A program made the position numbers and the translations under genes. A stretch of 64,000 nt of DNA, from positions 23,950,696-24,014,695 of the forward strand of contig OX579638.1 in assembly GCA_951230915.1 (NCBI GenBank). The letters are read 5' to 3'. Below, piece after piece: positions 20,255 through 31,463 of this stretch. The notes under the pieces are model-generated. The model ran no database searches, was not told where the DNA came from, and was given only the letters and a program-made list of their open reading frames with translations. The DNA is from Antitrichia curtipendula. Its lineage: Eukaryota > Streptophyta > Bryopsida > Hypnales > Leucodontaceae. How positions within the stretch are numbered: position 1 is the first letter of the stretch; the number at the start of each line of letters is the position of its first letter.

Positions 20255-23200
20255 ATGCTGAAGTTTTTGAAAGGCGTGGTCGGGTCCGGGGGCGGGATTA
20301 AGGATTTGCCTTACAACATCGGGGAGCCTTACTCGACTGCGTGGGGCGGATGGACGCACTGCCGGGGCACGTCGAAGGTGAGAGGTTTGTTGTGGTGTGC
20401 TGGAGCGCAGGGGAGTTGGATCCATAGCTATGAGGAACGGCGTGCTTGATTCTTAGCCCATTGTCAATTTGAACCTTTTTTCTACTTTTTCTATTCTTTT
20501 TTCCAGTTACTTGTGAGAGGTTCGAGCTCGAGCAGATAAAAATCGAAAAAATGGAGTCCAATACCTGATTATTAGACTGTTCTTCGTAACTATGGTTGGA
20601 TTGCTTCTACTGTAGTATCTAGGGTTGGCTATTTGTCGGTATACATTACGGTTTTTGAGCTTTATTTGTGGTTCGTGCAGGATGATAACTCCCCTGTTTC
20701 CATCTTTTCCTACACTGGGAGCAATGCTCAGGACGCTAGATTGGCTGCTGCTCGAAATGGAGCGAAACGTCTCCGTGTGGTAAGATTCCGTCTACTTTCT
20801 GGTGGTTGTGCTTTTTGGTCTGAGGTAATTGATTCTAGAACTTGTTCTAATCCCACTGTTTAGTGAGTGAGGGTATGGTCTAAACAAATGTTCGCAGATA
20901 AAAGAAAATCACAAGGCATGTCGTTTCATAATTTTTTGGACACTCCAAGTTTGGAAATTTCGGAGTTGAGAATCAGAGGGGAACCAACCATTATTGAACG
21001 AGACTACCCTTAAAATCGGGCACTTCCTGTTTCAACTCCTACTAGTTTACTTGAAAAGGCTATTCTCCTTCCTCTGGTTATTTTTGAAATCATATTGATA
21101 TTGGTTTCAGAGACTATGAAGTTCTGGTTTTCAGTGCTAAGACTTGGTGTTGTTGTAAATGGATGCTTTTGCATTTGGTTGGGGTTTCCTTAATAGGAGG
21201 ATAGCTCTCTTGAGACTCTAGTAAGCATGGATGTTAAATTTGGCAGGTGCGGCATCCCAATGTGCTTGTGTTCTTGCATAGCACCGAAGCGGAAACCATG
21301 GACGGGGGTGTGTTGAAACCAACGATATATCTCGTGACAGAACCGGTCATGCCTCTGGCCGAGAAAATCAAGGAGCTGGACTTGCAAGGAACGCAAAGGT
21401 ACTCTTTGATTTCAAACTACATGAAAAATGCACTAAGTAGAGTATTCATTGCCGTGCAGCCGTTTGAGGGTGGGGTATGGAGGATTAGCATACTCTTAGA
21501 AATTGTCACCAACTTTAGACAGCCTGATATATCGCAGCTTTGAGCGGATTCATGTTCTGCATCTTTCAACCTTTGACTAGAAATATAGTAGAGAACCATG
21601 CCGCGACGTTGTTTAGGGAATATTTTGACCATATGCTCGGCATCGGCTCTGTTGCCAGCCGCATGATGACTTTGACTATTCTTTAACAAGGTTTTTAGTA
21701 TCATCAAATTGTTTCAGGAACTCTTAGACAGTATCTTGAACTGAATCTTCTTCAGTCATATGCAGGAAGATCTCCCTGTAATACTCCATAGGAAGACCCT
21801 CCCTATGAATTATGGAGAAGATTACGTTTATGATGTTGTCTAAGAGTTCCTGAAATAGACAAATTTGAATGAAAACCCTGTTCCTTGCTTTGACGAATTG
21901 TAGAATGATTACTCAAGGTACTTCAATTATGTATTGAGTGTACATGGATAAAGTTAAAATGTAGAGCTAGAAAGTTTATCTTAGGAAGCAGTTCTACTCA
22001 CGATTGGGTCTTTGAGGTGAAATACCTCAATGATGATTGTGGTTTTGGCATTTTGAGTGTACATGGATAAAGTTAAATGTAGAGCTAGAAAGTTTATCTT
22101 AGGAAGCAATTCTACTCACGATTGGGTCTTTGAGGTGATATACCTCAATGATGATTGTGGTTTTGGCATTTTTTCTTTTCGATCTGTCGTTCATGCATTG
22201 GACTGAGGTTAGAGAATCTCAGGGAGGAGTATTATGCATGGGGGCTTAATCAAATTGCAAGAGCGGTTAGCTTTCTCAACAACGATTGCAAACTGGTAGG
22301 AGTGTTGTCTACTGTTTTCCCTGTCTTTTTTTCAATTGAACGACGTGTTGTCACTTGACTTTTTCTTGAGGGACAAATTGTGCGACTCTAAGAGATTTCC
22401 CTTCTTCTCGTCTCTTTTTTTGAGTTTTTTGTTCGCGCTTTCAAGTTTGACGCGGTCTCTCCATTGAGTTGCAGGTGCATGGAAATGTCTGCTTGGCCTC
22501 AGTGGTTGTTACTCCCACACTAGATTGGAGGCTCCATGGACTGGACGTGCTGTCTGAGTTTGATGGTGCTAATCCAGCAGCTACCGGCACTATGCTTGTG
22601 AGTTCATGAATTTCCTTGGTTTTAACAATAACTCCATTTTTAACATATTCCAGACATGAGAGCTACAAGTTATAGTTGTAAGCTGAATCATTTGTGTTTG
22701 AACGCTTTTGCAGCAATACGATTGGCTTGTGGGAACTCAGTTTAAATCATTGGAGTTGGCAAAAAGTGATTGGGCTATCATACGCAAATCACCTCCTTGG
22801 GCACTGGACTCCTGGGGCTTGGGTGAGTTGACGATTTTGCTCTTAAGAAGAGAAACTTTGACTGGTTGGAATTACCTTGGACAATGATGTGGACACTTTT
22901 CATCATATTGGACTTACATCTTAGTTATCTTGTATATTTCAGTATCTTTTGCTCGCATGCAAATTGTAGACAGTTGTGCTCCCACGGTAGGTCCACGCGT
23001 TGAGGAATTCATGAAGCCAGCTCAGTAATTATTGGGTCTTGCCATCAACAGGATGTCTTATATACGAACTTTTTTCGACTACCAAGCTGGTTAAGACGGA
23101 GGATTTACGAAATACGTCTCAAATTCCTAAGGTGATGGTTGTGATGAGTATGCAATGTTATGCTTGATCCACTGTACATTGTGCAGAGTACAATAATGCT

Positions 23201-26200
23201 TACACCTATTCAAGCTGACTGGAAGTGACAGTTTGGAGTGCTTGTGTTGTGTTGTGCAGGCTTTGCTTCCAAACTATCAGAAGCTCTTGGCCTCTGCTCC
23301 TGCAAGAAGATTAAACTCTGCTAAACTGCTGGAGGACAGTGGTGAGTGGATTTTGCCAAATTGGTTCTGTGTTTTCTGCGACTAACTTAGAAGTAATGTG
23401 ATAAGTAGAGAACTATTTTTTTTTGCTTTGATTCGATTTATTTCAGCTGAATTCTACCGTTAATTGAAAGGATTCTGAGCTCCACAAGGTATTGTGTAAT
23501 TCCAGTAGATCTTAAATTTTCCTGTGCAAATTAGGATGAGCACCGGTAGTGTCCTTTTCTTTGAAGGTTGGGTGGCTAGATGGGCGTTTAAACTTATAAA
23601 AAGGATGACAACTTGCCTCCGATATCAAACAGAATTTTTTCAAAATAAGCTGGTGGAGACTATACAATTCATGGAGGTCCTGAACTTGAAGGACAGTGTA
23701 GAGAAAGACGTTTTCTTCCGCAAACTCCCTACTCTTGCAGAGCAGCTTTCTCGACCTGTTGTCACAAAAAAGGTTTCATTCTTCTTTCTTTGATCTTTTT
23801 TCCATACAAGCATGGCTTGGTTTTGGATTTGTCCAATTATTTCTATGGAAAGCTTTGGGGAACTTTATTGAATCACCGCCACATTCATGCCTCTGCAGCT
23901 GCTACCTTTGCTTGCCTCTGCGCTGGAGTTCGGTTCTGCTGCTGCACCTGCTTTAATTCCTCTACTGAAGATAGGCTCATGGCTGCCTCAGGATGAATTC
24001 AACGTGAAGGTGAGAATTCCTTAACTAGTGTAGTTCATATAACTGTTCTCACTGTGTAATTTGACCTCGTCACTCTTTGTTGCCACCGGTTTTAATCTTT
24101 TCAATTATATAAAATCTTGTGTTCACTGTGATCAGGTTCTGCCCACTGTTGTCAAGCTGTTTGCTTCAACGGACAGAGCCATTCGGGTTGGATTACTGCA
24201 ACATATTGACTCTTTTGGGGGTGGTTTGTCTACTCAAGCGGTTGATGAGCAGGTTCGCAAACATACTGGACCTGTGATATTTCTGACGACCTTTGAGGCA
24301 TCTTTTACTTGCCTTTTGATTGTATTTATTCTTTCATCTAACACGTGTTTGCCTGGGTGCAGATTTTCCCTCATATTGCGACTGGCTTTGCCGACACATC
24401 TGCTTTCCTTCGAGAACTCACCTTGAAGTCTATGCTTTTACTTGCTCCAAAGGTAAGTTCGTCGATTTTTTTGTTTGAGAGTTGGATGCCCTAGTTTTGT
24501 TGTGAAATTGAGCACAACAAGCCAGGGTTTAGGGGTTCATAAGTTCAAAGCTCCCTAGTGTAGCTGCCGAGAGATTTTTTTTCTTTTTCATTTTCTTTTT
24601 ATGTGCTGTTGCAGAACTTGGTTGTAATTTACGATCATATTATACACCAGCTAATCGTCAGCCTCGATTTGTTTTCGTTTGCAGCTAAGCCAACGCACCA
24701 TCACCGGCTCGCTTCTGAAGCATCTCTCTAAACTACAGGTTGGTGCTTCGCATAGTTAATCTTTTGCGGTAAGTTTACATTGACGAACTGTCCCGTTGTC
24801 TGAAGAGGTTATATTTTGTTGGTGTTTAATGCAATGTAACTGCTTTCAGGTAGATGAAGAGGCAGCGATCCGCACCAATACTACAATCTTGCTTGGCAAT
24901 ATTGCTAGCCATCTCAATGATGCGGTAAGTGTTTTCTTTCTTGTAACTCTGTTTTTTCACCTTGGCTTGCTACCTATATCGTGCCATGTGGTGTGTTATT
25001 TTGTGGTGAGTTATTTCTGGAACTCATGTTGAGTGAGGAGGTGTTGCTGTGTGCAGACAAGGAAGAGAGTTTTAATCAATGCGTTTACTGTGCGGGCTTT
25101 ACGCGATAGTTTTCCTCCTGCAAGAACTGCTGGTATTTTAGAATCCTTTAATACATCGAGGCCTCCAGTCGTCCTAAGCTATGTTCTTCTGCTAGTGGAG
25201 AGAGAAGTATTGCCATTTAACCCGTAAATGGATGTCTGGTCTTGGATAAAACTTAGATCTTCTACGCTATAAGACTTTCATGCTTTTTTTTATGTTGATA
25301 TCAATAACATAAGATGTGAAGCATGATGATAAGAGATTATCCTCACAGTCAAAATTTGAAAATCTTCGTGACTTCGGAACATCCATTGTTCTTAGAAAGC
25401 CAGCTCAATCCTGGGGCTAGAAATACCTAAAATTCTTCTATGAAGCTTCCCCATTGGATGAAGGCAATGCTTGAATGTGGTGGATGGGACTTGCATGTCC
25501 TGCATAGCATTTCGTAGTTAAATTGCTAAAGCAAGCACCTCACAGGATGGTCTGGACATGCATCTGAATGCATGCTTGCGAGTTGAGGTCGTTGACGCTC
25601 TGTAAATTGAGCTCCATTGATAGTTAACAAATGGCACAAGTTTTAATGAAATTGTGTGTCCACTCTTGCAGGAATTATGGCTCTCATGGCAACTGCTGAG
25701 TATTACGATGCAACAGAAATTGCCACTCGTATTCTACCACATCTCGTGGTTCTGACAGTTGACGCGGATGGGTACAACCTCTCATCTGCACACTTCCTAT
25801 ATCAAGTGTTTCTGTGCTATCAAGTAGTTTAGCCTTTTTTTTTGGAACCTTGTATCGGTCTCAGTTTTTTGAGTTTTTTCTGGTATTCAGTCAAGCTGGA
25901 TTTTTCGCCTAACCATAGATTGATGTGTGCAGGGATGTTCGGACAAGGGCTTTTGAGGCCACAGAGCAGTTTGTGCAATCTGTCAAAACTTTTTACGCCA
26001 AGGTATTACATTGCAGATATGCTGTCTACACTAAAGTCAGAGGGATCTACTGATTGAAGTTGATCCGTATGGTTCTGAATGTCTAGTAGTACTGCTGTGC
26101 AATGGTATGTGGAACTTGTTTCAGAGTGTTCACTTCTGGAAGATTAGAAGGTTGCCGACTTGACCCCATCCGATGTTCCGATGCCTCTAGTTGTTTAGTC

Positions 26201-28422
26201 TTTTATGGTTTCTGTATTTCCTCTCTTCGACTAACAACTGGTGCATGTACCAGCTAAAATCAGGAGATATTGCTGGAAGTGCTGCTCCTGCTGCAAATAT
26301 ATCAGCATCTACCGGCTCAGGCCTTCTAGGGTAACCTTTGTAACCTGAGAAGAACTAATTTAGTTCAACAATCTGCGTGCATAGCTTGTTACCTTTTTTA
26401 AGAATTTTATTTTAGCAACATTGGGAAGGAATCAAGATGGTTCGTTATTGCACTTCGAAAGTTCTCTCTTTCTCACGTAACCTTAAAATAGATTTGAAAA
26501 CGGAATTAGGTGCCACATTCTTCTTGCTGGATATGTTACCCCAATGGTGGCCTTCTGAGTTTCGTCACTAATTTGATGCTCAGCCACATCATGAAGAGGT
26601 GTGAAGAATAGCTCGTTTCTATCCTGTCTAGTTCTGTTGTAGAAGTTAATTTCTGTGATCTTGTAACAGGTGGGCAGTGGGCTCTTTGGCTGCGAAAAGC
26701 AAGAGCTCAGACCTTTCTTCTGCTCCTGCTGAAATTTCTTCCGTCTCCTCAAATATGACGGGTGTGTTTAAAACCCTAAACTGGAATGCGAGATCTATTG
26801 GGTGCAGTCTTTTATTAGTGTTGGTTTGTGTATTTCGCTAGCTTGACTTTAGAGACAGGCTGTACGGCTTAACTACTATTGTGAGGATGGGATTCATTCC
26901 CTCACAATGTGAAGATCTAGTTTGAGGTGGTCTGTCCATACTCGTAACACTGTCCTGCTTGCGTTGCCACCGGGTGCATTACGATTGGAAGAAAGTATGT
27001 GGGTCCAGATTCATTAGCCGTCTTCCTCCATGCTCTCATTGAGCTATGGATCTCCAAGATCTGATGGTTCTGATTTACTCTAAAGAAGAGGGCTATGTCT
27101 GATATTCGTCTTGTGTCTCCTCGCCCTCGACTGTTTCTCTAGTATATAAAATTGATATCGATAGTAATGTATCTTATAGTTACACTATACCTCCTTCGCT
27201 TCTGAAATATATGTGGAAAATTTATATGCTACATTTTTATACTGTATTTTACTTCTTTCCTCCTTGACTATCTATAACTTCGATGTCACATTGATGTCTC
27301 TTTGATGCAGCCTCGGTACCTCAAGGCGTCAGAGCTCCTCCGACAGTTCCTACACACACTAGTGCTCAGCCCCGCCTTCATGCAGACGAGCCCGCTTCAG
27401 CATCCCCCACATCAACTGACGGCTGGGGAGATGCGCAAGAACAGGCTTTTGCAAACGACGACGACGAGAAAGATGGATGGGGAGACATGGACTTACCTGC
27501 AGAACCAGCACCAGCTTTAGCGAGAATACGAGCCGCACAGCAGAAACCTGTCACCACCACACAGCAAAAGCCTGTTGTACTGCAAAAACCTGTTTCCACA
27601 ACAACATCCACTGCCACAAGAGTTGTCACAAAACCTAGTGAGTCAAACTTTCTCTTCTTCAAACAGACTCAACTCTTTGTAGTTTTGTAGGCCCTGCCGG
27701 CACCAACCCAGTGGCTCCAATTATCTAAATGGAATTAATTAATAAATACTCGAAGCTTATCAGGTCTACTCACTTGGAATGAAATGAAGTAAACATCCAT
27801 TTCAATTAGTTAACTCCCTGGTTCTGGACAAGTGAACTAATTGTGCAAGCAAGTACTTTGTCTATTCTAATTAGTGTAAAATATACCATTCCCTAAGCCT
27901 ATGAATTCCATGAATTAGTGTTCCTATTGATGATCACCATTTAGTGAGCTTTGGATCTCACGTTGACCACTTGTTGATCGAGTCACTATTCACTCAATAT
28001 CCTTGATAATGGTCCCAAGGTACATAATTTATCAAATATAATAATTTATCAAATAGACACATTATTTTGATTTTCTATATGTCGTGCTCACGATTTAGCT
28101 AAGTGCGCTACTCGCTTGGTCAGTACCTCTTGTCGTATGCTGACATTATTTTGATGTTTTTGCAGGTGGGGATAGAGTAAAGGAAAGCAGTACCAAAACT
28201 GCGGATGGGTGGGGAGACGATGATGATCCGTGGGCAGCCATTGCAGCGCCTGCTCCTTCCACCTCAGTGCGTGCCTTGAACCCCTCGGCACCGAAAGCTA
28301 GTGGCATTGGTGGACCGAGGCAGCAAGCGCAACACGTGTCAATTGGTGGTGTGTCTAGAGGTCGGGGTAGAGCAGTGCCTATGAAACTCGGGGCCCAGCG
28401 TATTCAACGGAGTTCAGACTAG
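20255..28422 (+). CDS. SCY1-like pseudokinase with HEAT repeats (SCYL1/CTEXP family)
   Basis: Twenty-one exons encode 808 aa: 20255-20377, 20681-20779, 21247-21398, 22223-22295, 22475-22597, 22714-22822, 23052-23131, 23260-23341, 23633-23772, 23899-24009, 24136-24252, 24363-24452, 24685-24738, 24850-24924, 25057-25132, 25672-25771, 25933-26002, 26254-26330, 26670-26761, 27311-27637 and 28166-28422. All junctions are GT-AG and in phase. The N-terminus [10 protein letters not shown] leads into a kinase-like fold that lacks catalytic residues: HGNVCLA around residue 151 stands where HRDLK would be, and no DFG is present. Residues about 290-570 form HEAT-type helical repeats. The tail is Ala/Pro/Ser/Thr-rich, carries three DGWGD acidic-Trp motifs near 651, 669 and 737, and has an RGRGR patch near the end. 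The family works in Golgi/ER vesicle traffic and, in some members, nuclear tRNA export. Exon 4 has several possible acceptors; the one giving TQR-EEYYA matches plant homologues best. Confidence 0.94.
21713..21855. repeat. Intronic hairpin with 19-bp perfect terminal stem
   Basis: TTTCAGGAACTCTTAGACA at the left end is perfectly complementary to TGTCTAAGAGTTCCTGAAA at the right end. Pairing continues imperfectly for roughly 45 bp more toward a short loop near 21776-21790. It lies in SCYL intron 3. The shape fits either a small TIR element or a microRNA-like precursor; the sequence does not decide between them. Confidence 0.6.
21934..22170. repeat. 118-bp tandem duplication in SCYL intron 3
   Basis: Segment 21934-22052 is repeated at 22053-22170 with only a few differences, so the duplication is recent. 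The unit runs from TTGAGTGTACATGG to GGTTTTGGCATT. Confidence 0.93.
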
Positions 28423-29121
28423 TGTCTGTTATTATTGTTGTCTTTCATGTCCATATGTTTTATAGTGAGGCCATTGCCTCTTAGTTGAGGAATAAGAGTC
28501 GCTGCAGTTGGGTGCACCTACATTCTTTGCATTCTTATCCATCCCTTGTGTGCAGTGTTTTCTTTGGTTATTTTGCGTTATCTTCATTCTTAGCACTGTT
28601 GCATAATAATGATACATAGTGTAGGGTTCAACATTCACGTATCATTATGCAGCAGTGGAGGTGGGGTGTCATTTCTATCCTTGCAAGAAAAGTTAATGTA
28701 ACCCTTAAATGCGTAAGCCTTTCCAAGCGTGTTTTGAATATGAAAATAGAACATGTACTTATAGTTATCCCCAATAAGAATTTTTTTTTTCTCTTAAAAT
28801 CTAACCAAATAGATGTTTAAAGAACTTGCTTATTAATATGCATACCAATTATGAATTTGAAAATTGCATAGGAGTTGTGAGATTATAATAAGAAAAATGT
28901 ACAATCCTATTTTTAGTATGTTGTCCTTCTCCACAATGTTTCAGAAATTTGCATATAAAAGTTTTTGGGGATTGGAGGTGACATGAACAACTACAAATAG
29001 TGTTAGCACACTAAAGTGCACTTTCAAAAAAATGAATTTCACAAGAAAAGTTATCAAACTCATTACACAATTTATCTTGCAATTGTTGAAATACATTTTA
29101 TTTTAGTATTAAGCAAAAATC
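28423..29121. other. SCYL 3' flank and AT-rich DNA
   Basis: The first 300 bp likely hold the 3' UTR. The remainder is AT-rich with no coding region. Confidence 0.4.
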
Positions 29122-29520
29122 ACAAATAACTCCAAATCAATAGTTGCATGTTTAAATTTTCAACGGTGAAAATCATAAAAACACTTTATTCTTTCCATTG
29201 GGATCATTTTTAAAGCAAATAAATAAGTACAATTTTTTAGATCCCAAATCAATTGAAATTGTTAAGCTTTGCTCAAAGATGGGAAATCAAGTAAATTTCA
29301 CAAGCTTTACTCTTTCACAAATGGTACATATATGCCTTTGAAGACCTTTCAAAAATCAAATATTTACCTTTTTCAGTGAAAAATAAAAACTTTCAATAAT
29401 TAATCCTCAAAGCTACATGTAAAAAATTCTAAACTGATCAAAGGAATTTAATTGCCCACACCAAAATGAGCTTGAAACTTTGGAGCAAACATATTTGGTC
29501 ACTCAGCCATTTAGAGATTA
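29122..29520. repeat. Dispersed repeat A, copy 2, abutting MITE copy 2
   Basis: This is the homologue of 14141-14534. Its recognisable similarity stops where the MITE at 29519 starts, so the MITE may have inserted into or at the edge of this repeat. Confidence 0.65.
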
Positions 29521-29794
29521 AGGTGGATACACCCAAAAACGCCACTCTTTGCTACTAAGACTAGTTACTACTATTAGACTAGTCAAATTTTCATATATTC
29601 TTGTTGGCAAGTGAAAGGAGGTTCCAATGCACCAGAGAACGTGGCATTTGGACATTGTATACAAAAGTTATTAAGGGTCAAAGTTTGGTTCTGAAAGCGC
29701 TCCATCCAAATAGGTACATAACTGATTTTGGAAATGTACACAACCTGTAGATGGCGCTTTAAGGTCAGGTGCCATTTTGGGGGTGCCTACCTTA
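29519..29794. mobile_element. MITE copy 2, TA-flanked
   Basis: A 276-bp element. The left end reads TAAGGTGGATACACCCAAAA and the right end, on the other strand, TAAGGTAGGCACCCCCAAAA, giving about 20 bp of terminal inverted repeat. TA at each end is the likely target duplication, as in Tc1/mariner-type or similar elements. The interior is non-coding and about 85-90% like copy 3 by eye. Confidence 0.82.
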
Positions 29795-30159
29795 AGCAAA
29801 GATAACCATTCACTTTTTTTGCTAACAACATTACTTGCTTTCACTATTCATTGTTCATTGCTAGTGCCCCTTTTATTTCTTCTAAATTATGTCAATTGGT
29901 TCCTTCAGGTGCAAACATACTACGGAGTATAATATCTTCATCCTTGGTGATACTATTTTTCTTTTTACCAGCTTGACCTTTTGGACTTTTGGATTAATTC
30001 TCACTAATATTTAGTAGAGTAATATTTTGCCTATTGAAGTTGAATGAGGGGAGCATCCAACAATGCTATTGAATAAATGATACTAAATAATGACGCTAAA
30101 TAATGGTGCATGTGCATGAGTTGCCTACTGCTTGCTATTTTGAATAAAAATGTAAGCAA

Positions 30160-30928
30160 GAAATTTTAGAAACTTTGACTGTATAGATTGCAAGATATTT
30201 GCACCCAAAGTGAAGAAAACAAGTTTTTTTGCACCTTGCTTGACTAGAATTTTTGGCTTTAAAACTTCTTAACTTAAATTTTTTTGTATTATTGATTTTG
30301 AATTTCTAAGTCTTTATGTTGAATACTTAAGTTGAGAATCTAGGAAAAGGAATTCAAGAAAAAAACACTTAATTTTTACTCATTAAAAATTTATTAAATA
30401 GAAGTAGGTTCAAGATTGAAGAAAAACTAAACCGTTAGTAGTTCTAAGATGAAATTGAAATACAATAATTCAAACGGTGAGATTGTTCTAGAGAGCAAAT
30501 ACAGCCCTATCTAACAATTTTTGGGAAAATTGTAAAAATTGCATTTAAAAATGAATCCTATAAGATATTTTTTCAAGAAGATGCTTACATTGCCTAAAAA
30601 ATTAAGATTATCCATAACTTTCTCATCACTAGTCCAAATAGAATGATTCAAAGCTTCAAATGTAGACAAAAGTATATAGTTTTAGGGGAAAAAAATTAAA
30701 AAATTAGGTTGACTTTTTGTGTTGCCCATTGACCTCCATTTTTGGCTTACTGTGCCATAACATTTTTTCGTGGGCACCAATTGAAATAAAAATTAAATAT
30801 CCATGAAGCTCTCGCGTAACTACAGATCTTCAAAAAAAAAAAAAAAATTTCAGTAAAGATTGAGGTCATAAGAACCTACCCGGACCCAAATTGTACCCCG
30901 AGGGGACAAATGGTACTTTAGGGGTTAA
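30160..30928. repeat. Dispersed repeat B, copy 1 (about 770 bp)
   Basis: This is collinear with 37505-38282. Shared landmarks are AGATTGCAAGATA, TTTTTTGCACCTTGCT, TTGAGAATCTAGGAA, TTGTCCATAACTTT-like text and the shared end ACTTTAGGGGTTAA. It is non-coding. No terminal repeats or target duplication were identified. Confidence 0.7.
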
Positions 30929-31120
30929 ATGCCAATTCCATTTTTTCTTCCTACAAAAATTTACTGAAAATTGACTCAAGGAGTTTAGCTTCTCCCAAAG
31001 GACAATCAGCTCTTAGCGTAGAAAGAAATCAGCAGAGTGCAGGATAAATTTCAGATTTTTCAAATACACACCCATTCAGACTTTGTTACTCGGTGTGCAA
31101 ATGGCGAACGTATAAGTTAC

Positions 31121-31140
31121 TGTACTGTACTGTACTGTAC
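31121..31140. repeat. (TGTAC)4 short tandem repeat
   Basis: Four perfect 5-bp units lie about 320 bp downstream of the GST stop codon. Confidence 0.9.
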
Positions 31141-31463
31141 TTGAGGATTGGCATCGAAGATAAGTGAATTAGGAAGATTGCTAGTCTGATGGTTGTGAAG
31201 TGGGAAAAATGGTCCTCGCAGCCAATAAAAAGAAGGGGGAACCCAGAAGCTCATACTGTCATAAATTATCACACCTCCCAGAATCGGCGTTTACACCACC
31301 GAGTTGCGGGACTCCAATCCCATCCCTACTGTGTTATTAAGTGCAGACTATACTGCTTGAGAAAAGTACTCTCCGTCAAATTTAACGGTCGACAAGTTTA
31401 GATGCTTATACCCACCCCTTGGTTGTTATCATACTGAAAGCACCTGGAAAGCATAGCCCGTCT

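Noticed and set aside
21247..21543. 98-codon plus-strand ORF continuing past SCYL exon 3
   Set aside because: Conservation ends at the GT donor at 21399; the rest is read-through of the intron.
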